This document shows, one piece after another, positions 52,971 to 63,667 of a stretch of 64,000 nt of DNA; within the stretch, counting starts at the first letter, position 1, and each line of letters starts with the position of its first letter. The position numbers and the translations under genes were made by a program. The notes beneath the pieces were generated by a model. That model saw nothing but the letters and a program-made list of their open reading frames with translations. It was not told the DNA's origin and made no database searches. The stretch comes from Temnothorax longispinosus (taxonomy: Eukaryota > Arthropoda > Insecta > Hymenoptera > Formicidae). The stretch covers positions 11,510,433-11,574,432 of the forward strand of contig NC_092358.1 of assembly GCF_030848805.1 (NCBI RefSeq), given 5' to 3'.

Positions 52971-55608
52971 GTAAGTTCCTATTTTTTTAAATAATGAAAA
53001 ACTATATACATATTTTATTATTCGTTGAAAATTGTTACTTTTTAATTATTTCAGCCATCAAAATTTGGGAAATATTTAAGAAAAATGAAAAATATTTTTT
53101 TTTTTTTTTCAAATAGTCTTACTTTATATATTTATTTATCTCAAAAATGTGCAAAAATTCATGATTCGAGGTCTTTGTAGGTTTTGCTTGAGAGAATGAG
53201 CTTTTAACCTTACATCTCTCTACTTTTCATGATATTAAGTACTTATTATAAAGCACCCTTTTCTCACTTTCACCCTCGCGCAAATGGCGGAAGTTCGTTT
53301 CATTTTCCCGGTCGTGAAGTCAAGGGCACGCTCTAAAAGTCGACGAGGGAGAGGAAGAGATAATTTCTACGGTCGGCCGGGGAGAGAAAACACCAGGAGA
53401 AATCTTATACAGTTATATACGTGGCGTTATCTAAGATTCAATAGAGCGTATATATGGCGAAAAGAGTTCGACGGAAGCAAGCGCCCGACTACCACCGGCA
53501 GTTTCCTCCCGCGAGCGAGTGAAAGCGGAAGCGAGACCGTGCAAGACCATCGTCCGTGACGAGCTTTTGCACCGGCGTCTTTGTTCCCGCTTGCGAAAAC
53601 TTTTGACTCAACCTCTCATAGCGCATTCAGGAAAAGCTCCTTTTTCCTACCGGTTCGTATCTCCTTCGGCGACACCTCGTGGATTGCTTCCTTCACGAAG
53701 CACTTCCGCGCCGGTGAGAAACTTGTAAAACGTGACAAAGTCTTCACCAGACTCAGAATAGTCTCTGCCGCGAAAATATCCGGGTTACGAGGACTTTACT
53801 GCATCACGAGCGCGCGTGACGTATGATGCATGCGATTCGTAACATATTAACTATTAATTACAATAATATCTATTTTATTATTTTATTATTCAATATATGT
53901 GAGTGTTCCACGTGCGTATAAAAAATTAATTGTCGAAAACATATATTTCAATTTGTACTTCATGTTTACATATTTTCATTTATTACAGTTATCATTCATT
54001 ATAAATAATAAATTTGTATATCATCCGCACTTTCTATACTTAATTAATTTCGCCTCCAACTTCCTTATTTTGCATACTAAATATTCAAATTCCAGAGGGA
54101 TTCAAATTAAAAGTCGAAGTAATTTCGTGCACGTAATGGAATCGCTTTCGAAAAACAACTTCGATTCGCTGGTATCGATCCGCCACTCACACGCGAACCT
54201 TCAGTTTGTCAATGTAACTATACATCAATCATAGTCAGAAAGTTTGAGTTTGTCGATGGATTTGTAGGAAGCCGAAAATACACGCTCTCAAGAACATGAT
54301 AAAGGAGAAGGTTGGTTCAATTTTCATATATGGCTTTTAATTTATGTTTTAATCCTGGAAAAGCTAAATGTGTAATCGTGGTTAATTAGGTTAGTCGTCA
54401 AATTGCCACAACGAGACGAATAATTCTCAATTTGCCAAATAAAAGATATCTCATAATATCAGAAAATTGAATTATAGCTAAAATAGAGCAGCTAAAATAA
54501 AGTTATCTAATAAATTATTAGAAAGTAATATTTGTTTCGTGTTCATCGTAACCAAATGTTTATTCTTAACATATATAGTCATATGTAGCAACCTGGTGCC
54601 CAATATGTGATAAGCAAGTAAGCATCGAGGAACGAGACACGTACAGACTTATACATATCCATAAATATCATCTCGAGATCGTTGGCAAATGTTTGAACAA
54701 TCAGGTAAAAAGCAAACGTTCATGTTCGCTTTTTCTACTAACGTAGAGGAATATTTTCCAATTCCTCTGTATCAAGATAAACGTAAAATATAACAATAAA
54801 GGAATCTCAAAATGTTGATACAACGCTATAAACACACAAAATGTTATCGTATATATAAATATTTGTCTTAATTTTTATTTTATTAAAAATTATTCTTTAT
54901 GATAAAAATTTTTTTATAATGTTATATTTTACGTACTTAACACTGCTCTCTTAATATCTCGTATTTCACGTCATATTATCTTTTAGTGACGATAAAAATC
55001 TATAACGTAAATTTCGGTCAATTTCGGTTCTTAAACTTCCACGTTTTTCGATCCTGGAGGTGCTTGAGAAATTAGATATCTTGATAGATGGGATAGATAA
55101 CTTGATAGATGGGATCTTACGGAAATTACGCGCAAAAAAGGTGGAGACTGCTAGTTCATGTTTGTGGTAGCCTTATCGTCTCGCGTTCCACCTTCGACCT
55201 TCTTCTTGTCCATCCTGCAGTCCTTCAACTCATGAGTCTCTTGGGTCGAGAGAACTTATAAAGTTTCTAAACTGGATATACTATATAAGAGTGTGACTCA
55301 GTATTTTCAAAATAATTCTCAAAATAAATGCTACACGCGCAATAAGTGTTGAAAATTCCTATGATAAACACAGCTTCATAACAGAATTTTTCATATCTAT
55401 AATAATTTATTTGAAGTAATTAAGTAATTCAATGATAACTTGCAAAAAATTATCCCCAAACCTTTTAATTTAATTTTCATATTTATGGAAAAGTCTTTGT
55501 CTTTTGCAATAGATTAAGATCAAACAAAAGTTTATCTTGATGAAAAATGTATTGTTACTAATTACCTAACTACATATATTATATCGCTTTATCACAAAGT
55601 CTCATCTA
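52968..55608. other. Non-genic stretch
   Basis: AT-rich, with a 17-base T-run near 53094-53109 and a two-unit repeat of CTTGATAGATGGGAT at about 55080-55113. The ORFs at 53284-53559 and 53899-54234 are not recognisable. No gene supported. Confidence 0.4.
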
Positions 55609-56118
55609 CACAGTAAAAAATTTTGTGTATTTTTGTTAAAAATGGACCTTGTTAAAATTTTTGTGTTAAAAATGTGACACTTATGTGTTAATTTAATTTT
55701 GATTATGTTATGTAATTTTTTTGTGTTAAATTCATATTTAAGTAAATCAAATGTTAAAATAACACATTTTATATTTAATCGTAAAATTAACATAAAAATA
55801 ATGTAGTTTTGTTAAAAAAAATATCCTTTTTGTTTATATTATACAGTTTTGTTTAACATTATACAGATGTCTATTGTACATATAAAAATGTTAAATTAAA
55901 ATTTTTTTCATTTATATTTAACATTATATAGATGTTAGTTCAAAATTTTTCGTTCACATATCATCAAACTTTTCTTTATTTTGTGTTAAATTATGGACAT
56001 AATATTTGTGTCATAATTTTACATATTTACATTATGTTAAATTAACACAAAAATTTGAGTGGACCGTTTGGAACATGTGAAATGTGTTATTGAATTTAAC
56101 ACAAATTTTTTTACTGGG
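55609..56118. mobile_element. 510-bp MITE with CACAGTAAAAAA ends
   Basis: The left end is CACAGTAAAAAATTTTGTGT. The right end is ACACAAATTTTTTTACTGGG, an imperfect terminal inverted repeat. Both sides are flanked by TA (55607-55608 and 56119-56120). The inside is packed with TGTGTTAAA and TTAACA words in both orientations, so it folds extensively. It has Tc1/mariner-type target choice and no transposase. It sits between the LITAF-like exons and unannotated DNA. Confidence 0.75.
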
Positions 56119-56328
56119 TATGTATAATTTTTTATCACAAGATAATCTTCAAATTAATTTAAAAAATAACAATACCATCTATAATGATCATCTATAGTCA
56201 CGTTTAAAAAGAACTTTTCACGAATATTTCGCATGTTTGCACTCGCAAATTGAATCACGTGACGTTAGACGAAACGGTCGACGACGACGACGACTACACT
56301 TCTTTTACTTCTTTTTGACTTTTTGCAG

Positions 56329-56441
56329 AAGAACGGGGGGTTTAGGATATCGTCGAATCGGATTTCGTCTCGAGTCACACCAGTCGATAGTGGTAGCAGC
56401 AAGAAGAACGAGCCGAAGAAAGTTTACGCTTATACTTCGCG
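56329..56441 (+). CDS. Candidate upstream exon of the first LITAF-like gene
   Basis: A strong acceptor (CTTCTTTTTGACTTTTTGCAG) precedes this segment, and a plausible donor CGCG|GTAGAT follows it. One frame (RTGGLGYRRIGFRLESH..) ends in phase 1, which is the phase needed by the LITAF-like exon at 57451. A second frame (KNGGFRISSNRISS..) is also open but would end in phase 2. Neither peptide is proline-rich like usual LITAF N-termini. The match of phase and position is suggestive only. Confidence 0.2.
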
Positions 56442-56924
56442 GTAGATACCGATGCGATTAAGCCTTACGTGCCGCACGGCAACCGAGAGAGCTTTCGCGA
56501 TATATCCTTATTCGGATACGGTAAATGCTAAAGTTCTATGTTTGGCGTGAGTCGTCGTAGCTATTTCCGTCTTGAATTTATGTTGTCGCTCGCTATATCT
56601 GAACTAGGCCAATACGAAAAGAATCATTGATTAACGAGGAAACATTCGGATTCCAATAATTACGGACGAGACAAATCATATGAGACAGCAAAGATCATTG
56701 CGATATTAATATTTAATTCTCAAATATTGTCATTTGTAGTATAATTACTTTTCATTTTCATTCATGTTTTATTGTTAATTTTAATTATGTATCTTATATT
56801 AATTTAGCATTTAGAAAATATGTACACCACACTGTATAAATAATTTATAGGATCTAAACTTTTTTGTAATGTTAACAGAAATCACAAAATCGTCATTAAA
56901 ACTTTCATATAAGTCCAGTCATTA

Positions 56925-57196
56925 CACTGAAAAAAAAATACTTAGATCCAAGAAAATATTTTTTCACATAGTACCAATGGCTTATTTACTTAATATAATC
57001 ACATATTTATTTAGAATTAAATATTTTTACTTAATTTAAATAAATTATTATTTTTACTTCATTTATGTATATTATTTTTACTTAATTTAAGTAAAGATAT
57101 CTAATTCTAAATAAATATGTGATTATATTAAGTAAATAAGCCATTGGTACTATGTGAAAAAATATTTTCTTGGATCTAAGTATTTTTTTTTCAGTG
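56925..57196. mobile_element. Foldback MITE, Tc1/mariner-like, copy 2 (young)
   Basis: The 272-bp element starts CACTGAAAAAAAAATACTTAG, has TA on both sides (56923-56924 and 57197-57198) and belongs to the same family as 6771-6988. The outer 95 nucleotides of the two arms are perfect reverse complements. Such identity in A/T-rich non-coding DNA means a recent insertion or recent gene conversion between arms. It lies 250 bp upstream of the first LITAF-like exon. There is no coding capacity. Confidence 0.9.
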
Positions 57197-57450
57197 TATA
57201 GTGACGTTGGATTCTTAGTCGCGATTAAATCCTTTCTTTTAAAAGATTTCTTTATACATATTGATACAATCGTACAATATGTAGAAAAACGGTTGAAACA
57301 TGATTAAAGCTGAGCGACGTTAGTAAAACTGGCCCTTGGAAGAATGTTTTGTCGTCTGCGGTCTATCCAGCGCGACGACAATCTGTGATGTCGATTGTGG
57401 TCGAACGTGAAAGCGTTTTAAGGCTTAACACTCGCTTTCGTCGCCCACAG

Positions 57451-57578
57451 TGGACACGTGGAAATTGCACGGCGAGAGGAAAGTCTGCTCCCAATGCCAG
57501 AGAGAAGCTGTGCCGACGCTTCATACGGGCGGCGACAAACTGACGACCTCACACATTGGAGCCCCTCTGTCTTTTCGG
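57451..57578 (+). CDS. LITAF-like domain, first half, gene copy A
   Basis: LITAF-domain proteins are small zinc-binding proteins that attach to the cytosolic face of late endosomes and lysosomes. This exon follows an acceptor (CTTTCGTCGCCCACAG) and starts in phase 1. It encodes 42 residues: DTWKLHGERKVCSQC carries the first CxxC zinc knuckle at residues 12 and 15, followed by QREAVPTLHTGGDKLTTS and GAPLSFR. It aligns with the exon at 60139: both have [DE].WK.H.E...C..C...VP and the knuckle cysteines at identical positions. The donor is CGG|GTACGT, which leaves phase 0. That does not match the phase-2 start expected by the second-half exon at 58537, the main oddity of this copy. N-terminal exons were not identified with confidence. 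Confidence 0.6.
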
Positions 57579-58536
57579 GTACGTACACTTTCGGATCAAA
57601 GATCAATTAACTTAATTAACTTGATTGACAGAAGAAGAGCTTTGAAGAAAATGTTAGAATAAAAAATCATTATTAAAAGATATTTTAACCGCATAATGAC
57701 ATAATTTATGACAAAAAATTAAATGAAAATCATTTTATATTTAATTCGTTAAGTAATCAATTAATTTAATCGATCGTACGTTAATTCAAAGCATTATCTC
57801 TGGTAAATATATTGCGTAATATTACTGACAGGTAGGAGGTCGTCCTGCTGCTGTATCTCATATGATTTATCATACTTCTTTTGAATAAGGTAACATAGAC
57901 TCCAACAGAACTCTCGCGTTTATCTGATAAAACTTTTTGCTCCCTATGTAATGCCGTTTCTTCCGTGGCGACCGTCGTTATCGCCTTAACGAGAGATAGC
58001 TTTTTGCTGATCTTTTCACGACACGCATGATCGGCCAGACAAAATTTAGAACTTGCGGTTTTTTGGGTCGCGCGTGAACAACCAAGAATTTCGCGCCCGC
58101 TATTCGACAAATCTTCTGCATCACTTTGAGACTTTCTGTTCCGAGAATTTGATCCAAGAAAAAGAATAACAAACTATAAGTATTAGGCTCTCCTGAATAA
58201 ATCAAATAGGAAATAGTGAAAGAGGCAATCAGAGCCACGCGCGGAAATTATCGCGCAATCAATATATAGTCAATAAGATATAATATATTAGTCCATTATT
58301 TCCAAGAAAATCCAAGAAATTGAAAATCTAAAGTTGATTGAAATTGAACGTAAATTCTTCGGTGCTTAAGATAAATATTTTCATTCCTTTAAAAGTGTTC
58401 CTCCCTTCTTTCTTCATTATTGTCGCTCTATACGTCCTTTTGAGTGAAACGCAATTTTTGCACTTGATCAGTCTTATGCTCGCAATTCGTGCACAATCGT
58501 GCTATCAGCTTCTCACCGCAGAACAATTCGTAACAG

Positions 58537-58996
58537 ATGTTGGCCGTTTTACTTTATTCCGTTAATGATAAAGCGCGCGAAGAGGGTTAGCATGATTTGT
58601 CCGTTATTGTGCGGACACGTTTACGGCTTCGAGTACAAAAACGCGAAGCTGACGCCCTGCAAGTCCGCTGACTCCGAGGATTTGAAAGCGACAGCTAGGA
58701 CTCGCGAGTTTCCGCGTGCGAGCCACGAGGAAAGAAAAGCTGGAAAATTAACAAAGAGCGCTCCGCGGACGTTCATTATTGACACATCGACGGTAACAAA
58801 CGTCATTGTGCTTTTCCCGAATAAAGCAGTTTTCAACATTAAGCTCGTTTTAAAACTAATATATATTTCGATATCGATCAAAGGGGGACGCAATTATGTT
58901 CAACGCGAAAGAGAGAGCTTAATTAACGCGCAACGTTTTGTTATTTTACATTTTAATAAAGTACTTTATCAATACACGGTTTTGTTGTCTACGTAA
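58537..58996 (+). CDS. LITAF-like domain, second half, gene copy A
   Basis: After the AG at 58535-58536 the frame reads CWPFYFIPLMIKRAKRVSM, then ICPLLCGHVYG. This is the hydrophobic membrane-dipping segment and second zinc knuckle of a LITAF domain. The knuckle is CPLLC, one residue longer than the family's CPxC. Comparison with 62266 gives 19 identities in 29 aligned residues and about eleven codons differing only at the third base. An upstream in-frame acceptor at 58470-58471 would fit the phase-0 donor of the preceding exon but would insert 22 residues. The frame continues to TAA at 58994-58996, well beyond the usual LITAF end and past AATAAA hexamers at 58820 and 58955. It may be a decaying copy or have a different exon layout. 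Confidence 0.6.
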
Positions 58997-60138
58997 ATAA
59001 TTAAGACCCCGCTTGATATTTTAAATAACAAATGGCCTGTCATTCAACTGAAATTTATACGTTCTGCTAATGAACGTGTTTCAAAAACGAGAAATTAATT
59101 TATAAGACTATAAATTTAAAATATGTTCAATGTTGTAAATTTGTTTACAAGAATACAAAGATACGTCGAAAGGTCAAAGACTTGTTTGTACTTCGCTGAT
59201 GTATACAATATATTTCCCGGAAACACGAAGATAATTTTATATACAATTCAGACGCAATATTAAAATAATGTTATTTCCGTGAGAAAAAGGTTGTCTACAA
59301 ACATGTATTACCATAAAACAGTGTTAAAATGTACTGAATCATTGAAAAAGATACGATCTCGGTCTATAATACAACGATGGTAAAAGAAAAAGCCGCGAGA
59401 GTTGGTGCGCGATCCGCGCGATGCATCGTCGCTTTCAATATGTAGTTACGCGCGCGATCATCAGCTCCATGGAAATTTCCATAATGACTTATTACGCCCG
59501 TAATTAAACCGCGGATTTTGTTGTAATCAGCGGCCGTAGCGGTAGTCCAAATCGGTTTACCGCAAACAACGCGATTGAGCGCGCCGCGCGTTTAAAACAG
59601 TAATTAGAAATAGCATTCGTAAATTCTGTTCATTAATCCGCTACGCCCCGCGAGCGTGCGTTCTCATTTTGCTGCGAGATGCGCCATTGCAGGCCGGTTT
59701 ATGTTTATCGCGCGCGCGAGCTCTTGAATGAATTTATGCTTCTAGAAAACAGCGCGCTTTTGTAAATCACAAAGGGCGGAATGCAAGCGGAGCGGGCCGT
59801 CGCAGAGTGGCATGCTGCTCCCGTGGATTCCAACACTGAAAGCGCCCGATGGTAAAACTCGCGCGCCGAAACGGCCGAACAATGTTTTCTCCACGGAAGG
59901 TCTGCACCAGAGCCAACAGCACTTATTAATTCTGAGTAAATTAAAAATTGCAAAGAGATAATTAAATTAGATGCGGGAATTCTATTTCCCCTCCCCCTTC
60001 CCTTTTGGATTTATTCAATTCTAAATTAATTAAAAATTGTGCGAACGTTATTACGAAATTAGAAGAGAAGTTTATTACAGATCTGAATATATAAAGCCAG
60101 CATAAGTCTTAACGCTATATACATATTATTTTTTCCAG
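58997..60138. other. Spacer between the two LITAF-like copies
   Basis: Unique-looking DNA: AT-rich to 59400, then GC-richer with CGCG words (59400-59900). Exons for the N-terminus of the second copy should lie here or further upstream. I could not pick one with confidence. A minus ORF at 59705-59953 is not recognisable. Confidence 0.4.
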
Positions 60139-60262
60139 TTGAAATATGGAAATACCACGATGAATCAATTCGTTGTCCAGCATGTGGCGTGAAGGACGTG
60201 CCGATAATACTAAAACAGCAGAAATTTATGAGCTCCCGATTGACTGCATTTTGCTTAATGGG
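60139..60262 (+). CDS. LITAF-like domain, first half, gene copy B
   Basis: A good acceptor (ATTATTTTTTCCAG) opens this exon in phase 1. It encodes EIWKYHDESIRCPACGVKDV, then PIILKQQKFMSSRLTAFCLM, and leaves GG before the donor GTTAGT (phase 2). CPAC is the first zinc knuckle; the segment after it turns hydrophobic toward the exon end, as expected on entering the LITAF membrane-associated region. The spacing from this knuckle to the IP motif of the next exon is 32 residues, close to that of animal LITAF proteins. It pairs in frame with 62266-62530 across a 2.0-kb intron. Its exon phase and knuckle position match copy A. Confidence 0.78.
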
Positions 60263-61401
60263 GTTAGTTATTTAAAAAATTATTTCAATTAACTATGGAA
60301 CAAAAGCGGCGAAAAAGGGTGCCGCGATTGGATATTATTAATACGTGGCGAAAAGCAATGTAAATTGCATGTTATGTAACTTTGATATCAATCATTGATT
60401 GCAGTGTGTACGTGCGTATATGTGTAAAATAATATTCATATATTTACTGAGCGAAATCACAAAAGTGCATGATAAATCGATAATTTAATATTAAATAAAT
60501 AGAGGCGATCGGGGGAAAAAAGAGGGATTTTAACGTTCGTTTGCGACCATTATCTCCCATATTTCGCATAAATTCGCGCCGATAAAGCAATACCGCGGTA
60601 AAACAAGTTTTCGATAATCGCTTATTAGCGGCGGTAAAAAGGACGCTAATTAGCGAGGCGCACCTGCGGATACTCTCTGAATAGTCTCTCTGCTGTAATA
60701 TACGGGTTTTTCAAAAGACCAACGCGTGCGCGGCCATAGCGCGAAACGGTTGAAACGCGAGAATCGCCGCGAATCGTAATCAGTAAATCCCTTTCGTTAA
60801 ATTTAATTCTGGTCGCGGCGCGGCGGCGGCGTCCGTTTTCGGCGAATTGAATTCATACGCGACGGAAATCGCGGAATTACTCGCTCTCATAAATCACGGC
60901 GACTGCCGATAAGCGTGTGTAATGCCGTATTTCAAAATGAAATATATTCACTTCATTAAACCTGATTAGCGAAGTGCAACACGATTTTATGTAGCGATGT
61001 AGCTCCATCGGGAAATAATCTCATTTACGGTGCATCTACATGATTTTTTCGCTACGTGCATTTATAGAGATAATTCTATCTTTTTGTGCAATTTTTTTTT
61101 TAAATTATACATAAGCCTTTAATTGACATAATGAAAGAAATAAGGCACTTGTGATATTATCCGTTGATCATTTTAAAATGTACAAAGTTATGTACTATTT
61201 GAGCATGTCATTTATGATTTATTTCGCGTCTTACTCAGAACTACTTTTCAGGATGAGAATCTAGAAAGGTACACACAAAGCAGTGTCAAAATCATAATAA
61301 GAATAGATTCAGTATATTAAAAATTTCAAATTTTTTAAACAAAAAAGAAAAACGTGTTTATTTTTAACTTTAGATTCATAAAATTTACAATTCTGTATTT
61401 T

Positions 61402-62170
61402 AAGGAGGTTCTACAGATAATGGATGTATCTAAAAATTGGAAAAACTTTATGGACGTATAAATTGAGATGCGAGAAAAGTGCTCGAAAAATTTTAGCATC
61501 GGTTACCGTGTAAAAATTTGCAAAAATGAATTTTGAAATCACAGTTTTTAACATAAGCTACATATGGCAGAGGGGCTCTTGGAGACAGGAACGAGATATT
61601 AATTATGTAAAGGCGACCTACCAGAGATTCAAAAAACGGAGCTCTTATAGATCTTAATCTAAGCTTTTCAGAAATATCGAGAAAAACAAGGGTTATCGCG
61701 TAAATTTTGTGATATTGGCTATTGAAACAGGCATATCACAGTTCACGTAGCGTGCTTCGAATAACAAGGGAGATTTGGCAATATCGCAGCGACTGCACCC
61801 GCGCGAAAAGTGTACAGCCAGTACAGCACCACAGTATGACAGCACCTTAAACTTAAGCACTAACGTTTACGAACGCTTACGGAGAAGTACTCGCTCTAGA
61901 ATTATGTGAAATTGTGAAATAACCACGGTCATATGAGCAGAACTGTCAAGTTCGCGACGTTACCACATTTTCTTCCATTATAAGCCGCCAGAGTCAAAGG
62001 AGCACTTACACGATATTTTAATTATTCCTCGCTTTGACTAATATGGGTATGATATAAGCTCTAACGTCATCAAAATTCACGAAAATATTTTATGAATACT
62101 TAGAATCGATGAATTTGAAGATTTTCTCTTCATCTCTCAACTGACTAGAGAGTACCTGTAGAACCTCCTT
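61402..62170. mobile_element. TTAA-flanked non-autonomous DNA element in a LITAF-like intron
   Basis: The left end AAGGAGGTTCTACAG (61402-61416) and right end CTGTAGAACCTCCTT (62156-62170) are perfect inverted repeats. The context TTAAGGAGG and CCTCCTTAA allows a TTAA target duplication, the hallmark of piggyBac-type insertion (established for that superfamily). The overlap of TTAA with the terminal repeat leaves this ambiguous. The 769-bp element has no transposase. It ends 95 bp before the acceptor of the second LITAF-like exon, so it occupies the intron's 3' part, where branch-point sequences could be affected. Confidence 0.8.
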
Positions 62171-62265
62171 AAAAATCTTGCGAAATTCTGCAGGCCTCTC
62201 TCTTTTTTTAAATTAAGTCTTACACGAAGAACTGAGGCATAGCATCGGCATTCTTCTTTTTATAG

Positions 62266-62530
62266 ATGTTGGCCCTTCTGTTTTATACCATTGATGATGA
62301 GACGAGACAAAAGCGTGCGCACGCTGTGCCCGTGTTGCGGCCACGATTACGGAATTTGTACGGAAGCGGAGAGCAAGCTGATCGCCTGTTCGCCCGAATG
62401 CGCGTCTAGCCGCGGGAAATTAAGTGATTTCGCAAATTCACGAACGTGTCATCTTCGGACGAAGTGCGGTGGCTCGCGAATGGAACTAGGACGTCGTCAG
62501 GTAAAATGGTATCACATTGTTGTACGCTAA
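62266..62530 (+). CDS. LITAF-like domain, second half and C-terminus, gene copy B
   Basis: The acceptor TTCTTCTTTTTATAG is followed by A, which completes the GG left by the exon at 60139 as a Gly codon. The joined protein reads ..CLM-G-CWPFCFIPLM.. without a frame break. The exon encodes CWPFCFIPLMMRRDKSV, the hydrophobic segment, and LCPCCGHDYGICTE with the canonical second knuckle CPCC. A further 55 residues follow, including ACSPECASS and TCHLRTKCGG, before TAA at 62528-62530. Family members normally stop about ten residues after the knuckle, so this Cys-containing tail is unusual. Possible polyadenylation hexamers AATAAA lie at 62702 and 62768. Expected role: endolysosomal membrane adaptor; LITAF proteins in insects are also linked to immune regulation (family knowledge). 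Confidence 0.78.
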
Positions 62531-63514
62531 TCACGTCAGCAAATTGGTTCCAGCGCGTTGCATATTTGCTGGTTATCTCGCGAAATGCTAATATCGACAA
62601 CACGCATATACAGAATATTGGAGGGGGACACATGATCCAGATGTGAGTCATGTCGTAGACGTCATCGTTTTCAAGACATTTTAAAAGCAACTAATTTCTT
62701 AAATAAAACTTGATTTTTTCCTTGAGATAAAAGTTTAGATCTCGTCAAGACGTTTTCAAAACATTGTAATAAAGCTCCTGAGATATTTTAAATTTTGTCA
62801 TATAACGTTTTTAATAGAAAATATGAAATATCTCGTAAAGTGTTCACTTTTCAATAGTTTTACCTGCATAGTTTTATACGTAGAATAATGAAAGGATCAA
62901 TCAAATAATAATATTAGGTTTTACATTTGCAATTTTGTAAAATTGAATGCGTCTACAAAATGCAATCAAATTTTTTAAAATAATTTTTTCTGTTTTTTTA
63001 CAATAATTGCTTCCCTCTCCAAACCATGCAACTTTTGTCTAAAACATTTTTCAATAAAATTATCAGTTCGCGATATAACACTGTAAACTTTAAAATTGGA
63101 CACCCTTTATAAAAAAATTATCAGACAAATCTTGTAGTAACGTTTACAGTGATTTAATTTTAATAATATCTACGTTTGAGATGGAATTTTTATTAGCTAG
63201 TTCTATCATAAATGAAAGATTGCATTTATTGTTTTCTTTGAAATATAACTACCGTTACGTTTGCCGTTAAGTGTATTCGTCTTTAAAATCCCATCAATCT
63301 TTTACTCCAAAACACCTTTCTGTAAAATTAATAATATTCTAAGAGAAATTGATGCGTCACACGCGTTTTATGCGCCTCATTCACTTGTCTCACGTGCGTT
63401 CGTTTACGCGTCATTACGTCGACGCGGAGGGGAATAAAAAAAAATCGATATCTATTCCATTTATCGGCTGAAAAGCGATACGCAGATAGTGCTAACGTCA
63501 ACGACATTTCTCGT
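62531..63514. other. 3' flank of the LITAF-like gene and AT-rich spacer
   Basis: Contains AATAAA hexamers at 62702-62707 and 62768-62773 that could end the transcript of the preceding gene. Then comes AT-rich DNA without repeats I can define. Confidence 0.4.
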
Positions 63515-63667
63515 ATGACAAAGAAAACACTTTCCATGGGTGACGAGGCTACGAGGACTCTCAGGGTCCCGGAGGTGCGTCCTCGGCGAGAAGAAGGTGG
63601 ATCTCGTCGCTGCCGGTCGCAATCGAAGCTATCGCGCGGATACGCCTTTTGTGCGAACCAGGTCACG
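63515..63667 (+). CDS. Candidate first coding exon, unknown protein
   Basis: An ATG at 63515 opens 51 codons (MTKKTLSMGDEATRTLRVPE..) up to a strong donor CACG|GTGAGT at 63668, leaving phase 0. An alternative donor GAG|GTGCGT lies at 63575, also in phase 0. The peptide is rich in Arg and Ser and shows no domain. Its position just after the tandem LITAF-like genes makes an N-terminal exon of a further gene possible. The rest would lie beyond the window edge. Confidence 0.2.

Noticed and set aside
57900..58030. Possible third LITAF first-half exon (CSLC followed by 26 residues to a stop)
   Set aside because: The spacing is right, but there is no acceptor in the family's phase, no donor at the expected place, and none of the W-K-H residues shared by the two real copies.
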